DNA of 64,000 bases from Williamsia soli. GTDB taxonomy: Bacteria > Actinomycetota > Actinomycetes > Mycobacteriales > Mycobacteriaceae. The notes below the pieces were generated by a model. It was given only the letters and a program-made list of their open reading frames with translations. It did no database searches and was not told where the DNA came from. This document shows positions 1 to 8,597 of the stretch, one piece after another; position 1 is the stretch's first letter; each line of letters opens with the position of its first letter. Position numbers and translations under genes: made by a program. The stretch is from the NCBI RefSeq assembly GCF_017377795.1, contig NZ_JAFRDR010000001.1, positions 186,001 through 250,000 on the forward strand. Reading direction: 5' to 3'.

Positions 1-150
1 GGCTGCCTATTGTTCCGACCGCGACAATCGGCCTTCGAAAGGACCGTTTTTGATGACCTCCAGCACTGGAATGCTGTACTGCGACAAAGATTCGCTGTGT
101 CTCACCGCACCTGAGGGCGTGTGCGGGCACCCGCTCGCCGGAAGTCGAGC

Positions 151-1440
151 GTGAGCATCATGACGAACCCGAAAATTCGAGCGGCCTTGGCGATTGCCGC
201 GGCAGCAGTGCTCGCCCTGAGCGCGTGCACGTCGCAATCACCGACCGGCGCCACCGATACATCGACGACGGCGGCCGAGCCCGACTATTCGGCCCAGCTG
301 CGCAGCGCCATCCCCGCAGTCATGAAGGACAACGCCATCCCGGGCGTTGTCGTCATGGTGCAATCGCCCTCTCGAGGGGACTGGACCTCCACATTCGGCA
401 CAGCTGAGCTCGGCCGAGATGTGCCGATCGAGATCAATGACTACCTGCGCATCGGCAGCAACACCAAGACCATGACCTCGACCGTCATCCTGCAGCTCGT
501 TCAAGAGGGCGTTCTCTCGCTCGACGACCCGATCTCGAAGTTTCGGCCCGACGTGCCTGGCGGCGACAACATCACCATCGCCGACCTTTCCGAAATGCGC
601 AGCGGGCTCTACAGTTACACCTTCGACCCGGCCTTCAATGCCACGCTGGATGCTGATCCGCAGAAGGCGTGGACGCCGGATGAGCTGCTCGCGATCGCCT
701 TCTCTCATCCGCCCAATTCGGCGCCGGATCAGGTCTTCGACTACAGCAACACCAACATCGTGCTGCTCGGGGTGGTGATCGAACAGCTCACCGGGATGTC
801 GGCCTCAGAGGCGTTCGCACAGCGCATCTTCGAACCGCTGGGTCTGACGCACACCCACCTGCCGGCGCCAGACGATTCGTCGATTCCCGACACTCATCCG
901 CAGGGTTATCAGTTCGGCACGAACGTCGAAACGATCGACTCGTACGCCGTCCCCGCCGCTCTCCTGCCCGACGCGCTGAATGGAACCCTGAAGCCGCTCA
1001 ACCAAACAGACGCGAACCCGTCGTGGGCGTGGACGGCCGGCGGCGCCATCTCCACCCCCACTGACCTTGCCACCTACGTCAAGGCCCTCGTCCGCGGCGG
1101 CTTACTCGACGACGAGACCCAGAAGCTGCGACTGGACAGTGTGCAGTCGATGACCTCTGGCACACCGAGCGGCGTCGGCTATGGCCTCGGGATCGCACAG
1201 TTCGCCCCCGGCATCTTCGGGCATGACGGTCAACTGCCCGGCTTCTCTACGTTCATGGCTTACAACATCGACACGGGCGACACCATCATCATCGGCACGA
1301 ATCTTTCGGCCTCCCCGGTCGACGGAGAGAACGCCGCAGTAGTGGTGGCGAAGTCCATCATCGGCACGCTCTACGGAAAATCCGCCGTACCCGGCGACCC
1401 GGCCGCCGCGCCCACTCAAACCTCGGGAGTGCCCAAGTGA
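151..1440 (+). CDS. Serine beta-lactamase-fold hydrolase, lipoprotein
   Basis: The protein (429 aa) carries the class C beta-lactamase / D,D-peptidase (MEROPS S12) motifs in order: S-N-T-K at residues 103-106 (nucleophile and general base), Y-S-N near 198-200, and H-D-G near 358-360. A signal peptide ends in the lipobox L-S-A-C with Cys26, so it should be lipid-anchored outside the membrane. I chose GTG at 151 because GGAAG lies 6 bases upstream; ATG at 160 is an in-frame alternative. It overlaps the next gene by 4 bases (GTGA), so the two are probably translationally coupled. The family acts on peptidoglycan stem peptides, beta-lactams or other esters and amides; the substrate cannot be read from sequence, and true beta-lactamase activity is not shown. 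Confidence 0.88.
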   Translation: MSIMTNPKIRAALAIAAAAVLALSACTSQSPTGATDTSTTAAEPDYSAQLRSAIPAVMKDNAIPGVVVMVQSPSRGDWTSTFGTAELGRDVPIEINDYLRIGSNTKTMTSTVILQLVQEGVLSLDDPISKFRPDVPGGDNITIADLSEMRSGLYSYTFDPAFNATLDADPQKAWTPDELLAIAFSHPPNSAPDQVFDYSNTNIVLLGVVIEQLTGMSASEAFAQRIFEPLGLTHTHLPAPDDSSIPDTHPQGYQFGTNVETIDSYAVPAALLPDALNGTLKPLNQTDANPSWAWTAGGAISTPTDLATYVKALVRGGLLDDETQKLRLDSVQSMTSGTPSGVGYGLGIAQFAPGIFGHDGQLPGFSTFMAYNIDTGDTIIIGTNLSASPVDGENAAVVVAKSIIGTLYGKSAVPGDPAAAPTQTSGVPK

Positions 1441-2327
1441 CAACCACACCCACACACTCTGCAGCAATACCACCGAACCCCGATCCCGACGGGGCCGCTG
1501 CAGCAGGAGAGGCGACGTCATCGCCCGCTCGACGGAGAGTCTGGCAGATGTTCGCTGCGATGCCGGTCATCATGATCGTCACGCACTATCTGACGGTCAT
1601 TCCGCATGAGTACAGCCATTCGTTCATGGCCTGGATTGTGGGCATCAAGAGCAACCCGTTGCTGATCGACTGGGGCGGCACCGGCGCGTGGAATCTGTTC
1701 CTGCTCGCACACATCGACGAGAACGTCGACTACACCCAGGCGCTGGCAGCAGGCGATCACTGGCAGGTGGCGTTGGCCGCGTTCGCAGGACCAGGAATCG
1801 GCAACGGTCTGGGATACGTCGTGGCCCGGCTGATGATCAAGCGAAGGCCGATCGTCAGCCGGCCGTGGGTTGCCCTCTGGCTGTTCTGGTACCTGTTCTT
1901 CTGCGTCGCGAACCTGTACGACTACGTCCCCCTGCGAGTGTTCGCCGATGACGGAGACGTCACTCATTTTGTCCTCGGCTGGCAGATCGACCGCTGGTGG
2001 ATCTACACCATCGTGGGCTATCTGGTGCTGTGGATCGTGGTCGACTTCTACCGTTCCGTTCTCCCGTCCAGCCTCCAGGCCATAGGATTTGAGTCGTTCA
2101 CCCTCGCTCGGGCGGCGATGCTCGTGGCAGTGACGCTGTGGCTGTTCGGCTACTTCGCCCTTCCGGCTCTGATGGAGGAAGATTCGGTGTCGTTGTTCAT
2201 GGGACGGACCTCGCTCGCGTTGATCCCCGTCGTGGTCGTGGCTGCGTGGAACCGGAGCGTCGTCCGGCCTCTACGGACGGAACCGACGGTCGGCGCCACC
2301 GCGGCCGAGCATGAAGGCACACGGTGA
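1437..2327 (+). CDS. Polytopic membrane protein with HExxH zinc-protease-like motif
   Basis: This 296 aa protein has a disordered Pro/Ala-rich N-terminus of about 35 residues and then roughly six hydrophobic segments. H-E-Y-S-H at residues 57-61 sits at the end of the first membrane segment, an arrangement that resembles membrane-embedded zinc metalloproteases such as M50 site-2 proteases. I do not see a clear second M50 motif (an NPDG-like loop), so catalytic activity is an inference. The GTG start overlaps the stop of the serine-hydrolase gene by 4 bases, and its own stop overlaps the next start by 4 bases, so the three genes form a coupled operon. It could instead be a non-enzymatic membrane protein. 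Confidence 0.7.
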   Translation: MTTTPTHSAAIPPNPDPDGAAAAGEATSSPARRRVWQMFAAMPVIMIVTHYLTVIPHEYSHSFMAWIVGIKSNPLLIDWGGTGAWNLFLLAHIDENVDYTQALAAGDHWQVALAAFAGPGIGNGLGYVVARLMIKRRPIVSRPWVALWLFWYLFFCVANLYDYVPLRVFADDGDVTHFVLGWQIDRWWIYTIVGYLVLWIVVDFYRSVLPSSLQAIGFESFTLARAAMLVAVTLWLFGYFALPALMEEDSVSLFMGRTSLALIPVVVVAAWNRSVVRPLRTEPTVGATAAEHEGTR

Positions 2328-2938
2328 TCAGGTCGATCGCGCCGCGATACGCTTGGCGCGCAGTGACAGTCGTATTGCTCTGCTTATCACCGGTTGTGCT
2401 GTGTTTCGCGCATGCGAACGCGGCGCCGGGTGACGTCACGACCGTGTCGGCGGTGTCGGGCAACATCGCTACTGCGACCATCACCAACCGGTCGACAGCT
2501 GTGATCGGGTGCAAGCTGTTCGGGTTGCCTGCAGGTTCGGTGGCGGACAGCGGATCGCGGCCGCCATTCGGCTACGTCAACCCTGTTGATCCGGGTGCAC
2601 TGATCCTGCCCGGGACCACGAGAACGGTGACTCTTGAGGTGTTCACAGAGGACGGCCCGAACGGATCCACTGCCCTTCCTGAAGGGGTCTACGACCTGTA
2701 CTGGGGCTGCACCACCGTGCCGAATGTCGACGGCGTCGAACAATGGGGCACTCTCGCCCCTGCCGGCGGGGTGCCGACGGCGGTGACGTCGCGGCTGGTG
2801 GTGCCCGGAGACGCTCCGGAGACTCCGTTGCCTGCGCCGCAGGCGGTCGTGCCCGGACCCTGTTACGACGCACGTTGTTTGCCACCCGACCTCGCCGATG
2901 TCGTCGACGACCTGTGGAACGAATTGACCTCCCCGTAG
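2324..2938 (+). CDS. Secreted protein of unknown function
   Basis: The product (204 aa) has a clear Sec signal peptide with likely cleavage after A-H-A-N-A near residue 33. The mature part is rich in Thr, Val and Pro, looks like a beta-sandwich, and has four cysteines, two of them in a C-Y-D-A-R-C element near the C-terminus. I do not recognise a named family. The GTG start overlaps the HExxH membrane-protein gene by 4 bases, so it is the third member of a coupled operon; an exported partner or substrate of the two upstream hydrolase-like proteins is plausible but only inferred. Confidence 0.7.
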   Translation: MIRSIAPRYAWRAVTVVLLCLSPVVLCFAHANAAPGDVTTVSAVSGNIATATITNRSTAVIGCKLFGLPAGSVADSGSRPPFGYVNPVDPGALILPGTTRTVTLEVFTEDGPNGSTALPEGVYDLYWGCTTVPNVDGVEQWGTLAPAGGVPTAVTSRLVVPGDAPETPLPAPQAVVPGPCYDARCLPPDLADVVDDLWNELTSP

Positions 2939-3047
2939 CACCATCGGTCGGGGCCGCGAGTGGCGTCCGTTGCGACCGGGCTTTCACTGCGGACCCCGAT
3001 AGGCTCCGAGCGTAGCTACACGTACTGCGTGAGGCTGTGATCGATGG

Positions 3048-3809
3048 TCAGAGGGGCAGAGGGTTGGTGAGGAGCCCGGTGGCCTCGCCGCGGCCGGACA
3101 GAATCGAGCAGAACTCGACGGCGTCGATCTCGAGTGACTCACCACCGTGGCCGGACCGGTATGAGCCCCCTGCCGGACCGGTCAGGTCCAGGGTGAACGG
3201 TAGACCGTGCGTGCCTGCCCATTCCGCGACAATGTCGGCGACGAGGCGCCCGTCGTGCTCGGCGTCGATGTCGAGCTCGGTGCCGGCTGCGCGGGCGATG
3301 TCGACTCGGTGCATCCAGACGTCGCGAGTGAAGCCGACGTCGAACAGGTACGCGACCGTCTGACGTCCCACCGGGGCGGGCAGACCCAGCAGCGGCAGCT
3401 TGGCAATCGGGCGGGGCAACGTCGTGCGGGATTTGAGCGCCTTGGGGGCGATGGCGTCCCACTCGGCGATCAGCTCGTCGGGCGAGTTGGTGGACCGCTC
3501 GCGGACGTGTACTTCGTTCATGCCGTCCCACCAGTACTGCCCGCCGATCTCGGCGACCAGTGGCTTGCCCTTCCGGATCTGCCGAACGAACTCGACCGGA
3601 GACGCCTGCCCGGCGGCCGATCCGACTATATGGGCCGCGACGGCGTGCACATCCCACAGCTGACACGCGGTGGGTTTCGTCCAATCGCCCTCGCGGAGTG
3701 CGCGTAGGGCGGCGGCGAACTTGCCGTTCTCGACTGCGGCGATCTGCATCGCCTCTCGGTGCTCGATTCGTGGGATCGAGGTGACGTCAGTGTACGAGGG
3801 GACGGTCAT
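3048..3809 (-). CDS. Maleylpyruvate isomerase family mycothiol-dependent protein
   Basis: This 253 aa protein matches the actinobacterial DinB-like four-helix family named after mycothiol-dependent maleylpyruvate isomerase. It opens with a long helical segment and a D-V-H-A-V-A-A-H element typical of the metal-binding N-terminal domain, followed by a C-terminal domain ending near the stop. Members use a metal and often mycothiol; most are uncharacterised, so the specific isomerase reaction is not claimed. I start at ATG 3809, preceded by AAAGG 7 bases upstream, rather than at the longer in-frame option at 3863. It converges with the secreted-protein gene across a gap of about 110 bases. Confidence 0.8.
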   Translation of the reverse strand: MTVPSYTDVTSIPRIEHREAMQIAAVENGKFAAALRALREGDWTKPTACQLWDVHAVAAHIVGSAAGQASPVEFVRQIRKGKPLVAEIGGQYWWDGMNEVHVRERSTNSPDELIAEWDAIAPKALKSRTTLPRPIAKLPLLGLPAPVGRQTVAYLFDVGFTRDVWMHRVDIARAAGTELDIDAEHDGRLVADIVAEWAGTHGLPFTLDLTGPAGGSYRSGHGGESLEIDAVEFCSILSGRGEATGLLTNPLPL

Positions 3810-3900
3810 GGTCGGCCTTTCGAGGCAGTTCGTGATCGGAAACTGGTTCAGTTGGCTCGGCATGGAGCACCGAAAGCGTCAGATGCATCCGGCGACGCGG

Positions 3901-4290
3901 CTATCGCTCGGTAGCACTTCCGAACTGGTCGATGTTGGCCTCGACCCAATTGCGCAGCGCGGCGAGGGGTTCGCTGGCTCCCCGGCCGAGCTCGGTCAGT
4001 TCGTACTCGACGTGCAGTGGGACCGCGGGCAGCACCGTCCGCGTCAGAAAGCCGCCGGACTCGAGCCGCCGGAGCGCAGCGGTGAGCACCTTGGGGCTGA
4101 CCCCCTGCAGCCGCGCCTTGAGTGCGCCGAAACGCAGCGGACCGTGCTCGAGAGCGCCGATGATCAGCGCGCTCCACTTATCGGCGAGGAGATCGAGAAT
4201 CGGCCTGCAGGGGCATGTCGCGGAGTAGACATCACCAACGTGCGTGGACAAGTGCCGGCTCCATTCGTCTCCGAAGTGCTTGGTTCCCAC
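3901..4290 (-). CDS. HxlR-family winged-helix regulator
   Basis: The core (129 aa with this start) is a typical HxlR winged helix: C-P-C-R-P-I-L-D-L-L-A-D-K-W-S, then the recognition region G-V-S-P-K-V-L-T-A-A-L-R-R-L and the wing around H-V-E-Y-E-L-T-E-L-G. It begins with the conserved cysteine pair used by redox- or electrophile-sensing HxlR members (YodB, HypR, QorR). It diverges from a quinone-oxidoreductase-like gene, the classic QorR/qor layout, so it probably represses that gene in response to thiol stress. A GTG at 4290 leaves room for two promoters; ATG at 4332 is in frame but lies only 11 bases from the divergent start. Confidence 0.8.
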   Translation of the reverse strand: MGTKHFGDEWSRHLSTHVGDVYSATCPCRPILDLLADKWSALIIGALEHGPLRFGALKARLQGVSPKVLTAALRRLESGGFLTRTVLPAVPLHVEYELTELGRGASEPLAALRNWVEANIDQFGSATER

Positions 4291-4343
4291 AGGGTACCAG
4301 AAGCCCTTGCGGGTAACTAGGGGGTCTTGCATACCGTCGAGGC

Positions 4344-5354
4344 ATGACACTTCCAACAACCACCAAGTCCATAGCCGCGCTCTCGCCAGGGTCGGTGGAT
4401 GATGCAGATGCCTTTGTCGAACTCGAACTGCCGGTCGGCGATATCGGTCCTCGTGACCTCGTGGTTCAGGTCAAAGCGGTCTCGGTCAACCCTGTCGATG
4501 TGAAACAGCGCCGCGGTTTCGCGCCGCAGGATGGTCCGAAAGTGCTCGGTTACGACGCTGCGGGAACGGTGGTCGCGATCGGTGCTGACGTCGACCTCTT
4601 CGCCGTCGGCGACGACGTCTTCTATGCAGGCTCCATCGGACGTCCCGGCACCAATACCGAACTTCACGTTGTCGACGAGCGTGTGGTCGGCCGCAAGCCG
4701 GTGAGCTTGTCTTACGGTGATGCCGCAGCGCTTCCCCTCACCTCGATCACCGCGTGGGAGGCCTTGTTCACCGAGATGAGGTTGACCACCGAGTCCACGG
4801 GCACCTTGCTGGTGATGGGTGGGGCGGGCGGTGTCGGTTCGGTGATGATCCAGCTCGCGAGGGCTCTGACCGGAGTCACGGTGATCGCCACGGCGTCGCG
4901 GACGGAGTCCATCACGTGGGCCGGTGAGCTCGGTGCCCACCACGTCATCGATCACCACAACCTCGCAGCTGAGGCGAAAGCGGTTGCCCCGCAGGGGATC
5001 AACTACATCTTCTCGCCATTCTCGGCGGGTAATGTAGAAATTTACGCCGACATCATGGCGGTCCGGGGGACCGTGGTGGCGATAGACGAGCCGGCAGGAC
5101 TCGACATCCTGCCGTTGAAGTCGAAGAGCCAGTCCTGGCAGTGGGAACTGATGTTCACGGTTCCGCTGCATATGCCCGACAGCACCAGTCAACACGAGCT
5201 GCTCAATCGCGTGGCGGACCTGGTGGACCGGGGCATCGTGAGAACCACCGTCAACAAGCGATTCAGCCCGATCGATGCGGTTTCACTGCGGGAAGCCCAT
5301 CGCGCGGTGGAAAGCGGTGCGATGGTCGGAAAGGTCATCGTCGAGGCAGGTTGA
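4344..5354 (+). CDS. Zinc-type alcohol dehydrogenase-like / NADPH:quinone oxidoreductase family protein
   Basis: This 336 aa protein is a medium-chain dehydrogenase/reductase. It has an N-terminal GroES-like domain (V-S-V-N-P-V-D-V-K) and a Rossmann domain with G-G-A-G-G-V-G-S near residue 157 that binds NADPH. It lacks the cysteine-rich structural zinc loop of alcohol dehydrogenases, which fits the quinone or enone reductase branch (Qor-like, adh_fam_1). GAGG precedes the ATG. The divergent HxlR regulator suggests induction by quinones or other electrophiles; the natural substrate is unknown. Confidence 0.86.
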   Translation: MTLPTTTKSIAALSPGSVDDADAFVELELPVGDIGPRDLVVQVKAVSVNPVDVKQRRGFAPQDGPKVLGYDAAGTVVAIGADVDLFAVGDDVFYAGSIGRPGTNTELHVVDERVVGRKPVSLSYGDAAALPLTSITAWEALFTEMRLTTESTGTLLVMGGAGGVGSVMIQLARALTGVTVIATASRTESITWAGELGAHHVIDHHNLAAEAKAVAPQGINYIFSPFSAGNVEIYADIMAVRGTVVAIDEPAGLDILPLKSKSQSWQWELMFTVPLHMPDSTSQHELLNRVADLVDRGIVRTTVNKRFSPIDAVSLREAHRAVESGAMVGKVIVEAG

Positions 5355-5356
5355 GG

Positions 5357-5917
5357 TCAGGGCACCTCGAACACCAGGAGTGAGGTGGAGGTGGTGGCGA
5401 CGGTCCTGCCGAGCGAGTCGGTGATCTCCGCTTCGGCGAAAGCCACTCGCCGGCCAGCCTTCTTCACCCAGCCCCGGGCGATCAGATCTCCGGAGTCGAG
5501 TGTGGTCCCACGCATGAAGTTCACCTTGATCTCGACGGAGGTGTAACCGAACCCCTGCGGAAGAGTTGTGTGGACCGCGCAACCGGCGGCGGAGTCGAGC
5601 AACGTGCAGATGATGCCGCCGTGGACGGCTCCGATCGGATTGAAGTGAGATTCGTTCGGCGTCAGCGTGAACTCGGCTGCTCCCGGTGTCACCGAGGTCA
5701 GGCGTGCGTCGATCAGTCCGACGATCGGTGGCGCCGGAATCCGGCCGTCGGCGAGCGCGTGCATGTAGTCGATTCCGGACAGCGTGGTGGCAACCTGGGC
5801 GGGTATGGCGGGGTCATGCCAGGTCACGTTGCGGTTCCGGACTTCTCCCCAGTCGATGCCTGCGATGGCGGCGTCCACGGCGTCGCTCGAAATCGGTTGC
5901 GTTTCATCGATACTCAT
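5357..5917 (-). CDS. PaaI-family hotdog thioesterase
   Basis: The 186 aa product has the hotdog-fold acyl-CoA thioesterase signature H-F-N-P-I-G-A-V-H-G-G-I-I-C-T-L-L-D-S-A in its middle and G-Y-T-S-V-E-I-K-V-N-F-M-R further on, as in PaaI/YdiI enzymes that hydrolyse aryl- or acyl-CoA. The N-terminal extension of about 60 residues is typical of actinobacterial members. ATG 5917 has AAGGA 8 bases upstream and lies 10 bases after the stop of the exporter gene, so the pair is an operon. The true thioester substrate is not evident. Confidence 0.85.
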   Translation of the reverse strand: MSIDETQPISSDAVDAAIAGIDWGEVRNRNVTWHDPAIPAQVATTLSGIDYMHALADGRIPAPPIVGLIDARLTSVTPGAAEFTLTPNESHFNPIGAVHGGIICTLLDSAAGCAVHTTLPQGFGYTSVEIKVNFMRGTTLDSGDLIARGWVKKAGRRVAFAEAEITDSLGRTVATTSTSLLVFEVP

Positions 5918-5927
5918 AGTTGATCCT

Positions 5928-7349
5928 TCAGTGTGCGGGTCGACTTCGGACAAATAGGGCGGTGGGAACGGCCACGACGGCGAACACGACGGCTGCGACG
6001 ACGGCGCAGATGTGGAAGGCCGACTCGAAGGCCTCGGCGGGTGAGTCGGTCAACGCTGCGGCGGCGACCTGCGACGTCAGGATGGATCCGAGGACGCTCG
6101 TCCCGAGCACGCCGCCGAGCTGTCGGAACATGTTCACGGTGCCACTTGCCATTCCGGCACGGGCCGGCTCGACGCTGCTCATCGCCGCCGCTGTGGCGGG
6201 GGCGATCAACGAGCCGAATCCGACGCCCAAGACCACGAGCGCGATCGTCATGTTCGTCCAGCCCTCGCCCGGGTGGACCCGCAGCAGAAGCAGGGCCCCG
6301 ACTGCGATGGTGAGAAGGCCGGACGTCAACATCACCTTGAAGCCGGTCCGGGGCAACAGACGTGGTGCGATACCGCTGACGACGACGTAGGTGCCCATCA
6401 GTGCCAGTAGGTGCAGACCGGTCGTCCAGGCGTCGAGTCGGCCGACTCTCTCGAAGAAGAGCACGGAGATGAACGCCAGGCCTGTGAACCCGAACAGCAC
6501 TGTGGCGCTGACCAGCATGACCGTGGAGAACGAGGGCGATCGGAACAGGCGCACGTCGAGCATCGGGGCGTCCACCGCGCGCTCGAACGCGATGAAGACG
6601 GCGAGTGCGCCGACGAACACGACGATCGCGATGATCGCTCGGGCAGAACCGAATCCGCTGTGCGAGCCGTCGATGACCCAGAACGTGAGTGCGGCGATGG
6701 CGGTCGTTGCGCTGAGCAGACCCGGTAGGTCCAGCCTGGCGCCCGGCACCTTGCTGGCCGGGACGACGAACGGGGCGATGAGAGTGACGGCGAGCGCTGC
6801 GATCGCGTTCACCCCGAAGACGGCGTTCCAGGAGAACGCCCCGAGTACCGCTCCGGCGGACAGTGGCCCGATCGCCAGGCCCAGGCCCGAACATGCCGCC
6901 CAGATGCTGATCGCCTCGGTGCGCTCTTTCGGGTCGGTGAAGCTGTTGCTGATGATGGACAGGCTGTTCGGAAGTACGAGCGCTGCGCCCACGCCTGTGA
7001 TGGCCTGAGCGGCCAAAAGCCATGCGCTGGTGTGGGACAGGAATGAGGTGAGGCTGCCTGCCGACATGATCGCGGATCCGATGACAAAAGCCGTCCGTCG
7101 GCCGATCACGTCACCCAGGGTTCCGGCCGAGAGTACGAGGCTGGCCACCACCAGGGCGAAGACGCTCGGGATCCAGACCATCGTTGCGCTGTCGGCGGCA
7201 AGGTCGGACTGGATCGCCGGGACCGAGGAGATGGTGGCGGTGATGTTGAGGAACGTGAGCATCATCCCGAAACAGACCGCAGCAAGCGCGACCCATCGCG
7301 ATCTGTCGGCGTGCACGGGCGGGGCAGTCGGCTGACTTGCAGTGAGCAT
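5928..7349 (-). CDS. MFS drug exporter, DHA2 (14-TMS) type
   Basis: The 473 aa protein is almost entirely hydrophobic, and its length fits 14 transmembrane helices. It shows the DHA2 motifs: L-N-I-T-A-T-I-S-S-V-P-A-I in helix 1, G-D-V-I-G-R-R in the loop after helix 2, and a motif-C-like G-V-G-A-A-L-V-L-P-N-S. This family (EmrB/QacA) exports cationic or lipophilic compounds by proton antiport. It is first in an operon with the thioesterase gene 10 bases downstream. No adjacent regulator is present on this strand, and the substrate is unknown. Confidence 0.88.
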   Translation of the reverse strand: MLTASQPTAPPVHADRSRWVALAAVCFGMMLTFLNITATISSVPAIQSDLAADSATMVWIPSVFALVVASLVLSAGTLGDVIGRRTAFVIGSAIMSAGSLTSFLSHTSAWLLAAQAITGVGAALVLPNSLSIISNSFTDPKERTEAISIWAACSGLGLAIGPLSAGAVLGAFSWNAVFGVNAIAALAVTLIAPFVVPASKVPGARLDLPGLLSATTAIAALTFWVIDGSHSGFGSARAIIAIVVFVGALAVFIAFERAVDAPMLDVRLFRSPSFSTVMLVSATVLFGFTGLAFISVLFFERVGRLDAWTTGLHLLALMGTYVVVSGIAPRLLPRTGFKVMLTSGLLTIAVGALLLLRVHPGEGWTNMTIALVVLGVGFGSLIAPATAAAMSSVEPARAGMASGTVNMFRQLGGVLGTSVLGSILTSQVAAAALTDSPAEAFESAFHICAVVAAVVFAVVAVPTALFVRSRPAH

Positions 7350-7450
7350 AGTCAGAACAGTAGAGGCTGGCTAGTGGTAATACAAGGCAGGGGGTGAAGC
7401 GGAGCGGAACTCGACCAGATTTCTGCAGGTGCACTGCGTAGGCTGCCAAG

Positions 7451-8542
7451 ATGCCGTTCGCCGACGAACTCTTGGGTGCCCCTGCAGTAAAAGCTCTGGC
7501 CGGTTGTCTCACGGTTGCCGGACAGCGCAGCACCGCAACCAAGAGGTCTGCGAAGGCCTTCGATGGAATGGCCCTCAAAGAGCGGTCTGACCTGGTGTGC
7601 GACGCCCTCCTCGAGGACCTCCCGGACGACTACGTCGACTTCGTCGCGGCGGTCAACGCTCTGGTGGCCCAACCGGAATGCTCGGGTTGGATGGTGTGGC
7701 CGATAACCGAGGCCGTCGCGTCGCGGGCTTCCACCGCCGGATCGGCCAGGGCGTTCGACACCGGGCTCGTACTTCTCAAGAAGTTGACCCCCAGGCTCAC
7801 GGCAGAGTTCGCGTTACGGACGATGCTCATCGCCGACGTCGATCGCACCCTTGCCGCTGCCAAGCGGTGGACCACCGCAAGGGACGAACACGTGAGGCGA
7901 CTCGCCAGCGAGGGAACGAGGCACTACCTGCCCTGGGCCAGGCGCGTCCCCCAACTGCTCACCAGGCCCGACGCCACCCTGCCGATCATCGACGCCCTCT
8001 ACCGCGACCCCAGCGACTACGTCCGGCGATCGGTTGCCAACCATCTCAACGACCTGAGTCGGCAACACCCTGAGCTCGTGGTCGACACCGCGACCCGCTG
8101 GCTGGCGGCGCCGGACGCCAACACCGACCGGCTGGTGCGCCACGCACTGCGGACGCTGATCAAACGGGGCGACGCGAATGCTCTGGCGCTGCTGGGTTTC
8201 GCCGCGCCGGCCAGCATCAGCCTCGTGGGGTTGAACGTGGATCCGACTGTCTCCGTCGGCGGCACGTTGGGCATCTCGGCAACCCTGATCAACTCCGGTG
8301 ACGAGCCGGTCAGAGTGATCGTCGACTACAGCGTGGGGTTCCGTAAGGCGAACGGCACCGTCGCCCACAAGGTCTTCAAACTGGCCGCCAAGACGGTCGG
8401 CCCAGGCGAGCGAGTCGACATCGCCAAGACGCATTCCTTTGCGCCGATCACGACGCGGCGGTACTACCCCGGGGGTCACGAACTCGCGATTCAGGTCAAC
8501 GGTCTGCGGATGGGTCTGGCGGAGTTCGAACTGCTGGGGTAG
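7451..8542 (+). CDS. DNA alkylation repair (AlkC/AlkD-like) protein with C-terminal beta domain
   Basis: Residues 1-250 or so form HEAT-like helical repeats, with a stretch reading R-D-P-S-D-Y-V-R-R-S-V-A-N-H-L-N-D-L that matches the AlkD/AlkC fold, a DNA glycosylase family removing alkylated purines without base flipping. Residues 255-363 look like an Ig-like beta domain, which is characteristic of AlkC rather than AlkD. The 363 aa length also fits AlkC. It stands alone, divergent from the exporter gene and convergent with a hypothetical membrane-protein gene. Function is by family resemblance. Confidence 0.82.
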   Translation: MPFADELLGAPAVKALAGCLTVAGQRSTATKRSAKAFDGMALKERSDLVCDALLEDLPDDYVDFVAAVNALVAQPECSGWMVWPITEAVASRASTAGSARAFDTGLVLLKKLTPRLTAEFALRTMLIADVDRTLAAAKRWTTARDEHVRRLASEGTRHYLPWARRVPQLLTRPDATLPIIDALYRDPSDYVRRSVANHLNDLSRQHPELVVDTATRWLAAPDANTDRLVRHALRTLIKRGDANALALLGFAAPASISLVGLNVDPTVSVGGTLGISATLINSGDEPVRVIVDYSVGFRKANGTVAHKVFKLAAKTVGPGERVDIAKTHSFAPITTRRYYPGGHELAIQVNGLRMGLAEFELLG

Positions 8543-8597
8543 TCGCCTGCGATCTCGACGGAATATAGGGATGGTCTGGCCGCTGTCGCAGGTCGCT

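Noticed and set aside
1437-2327. Calling the HExxH membrane protein a site-2 protease
   Set aside because: Only the HExxH motif is visible; the second M50 motif is not found.
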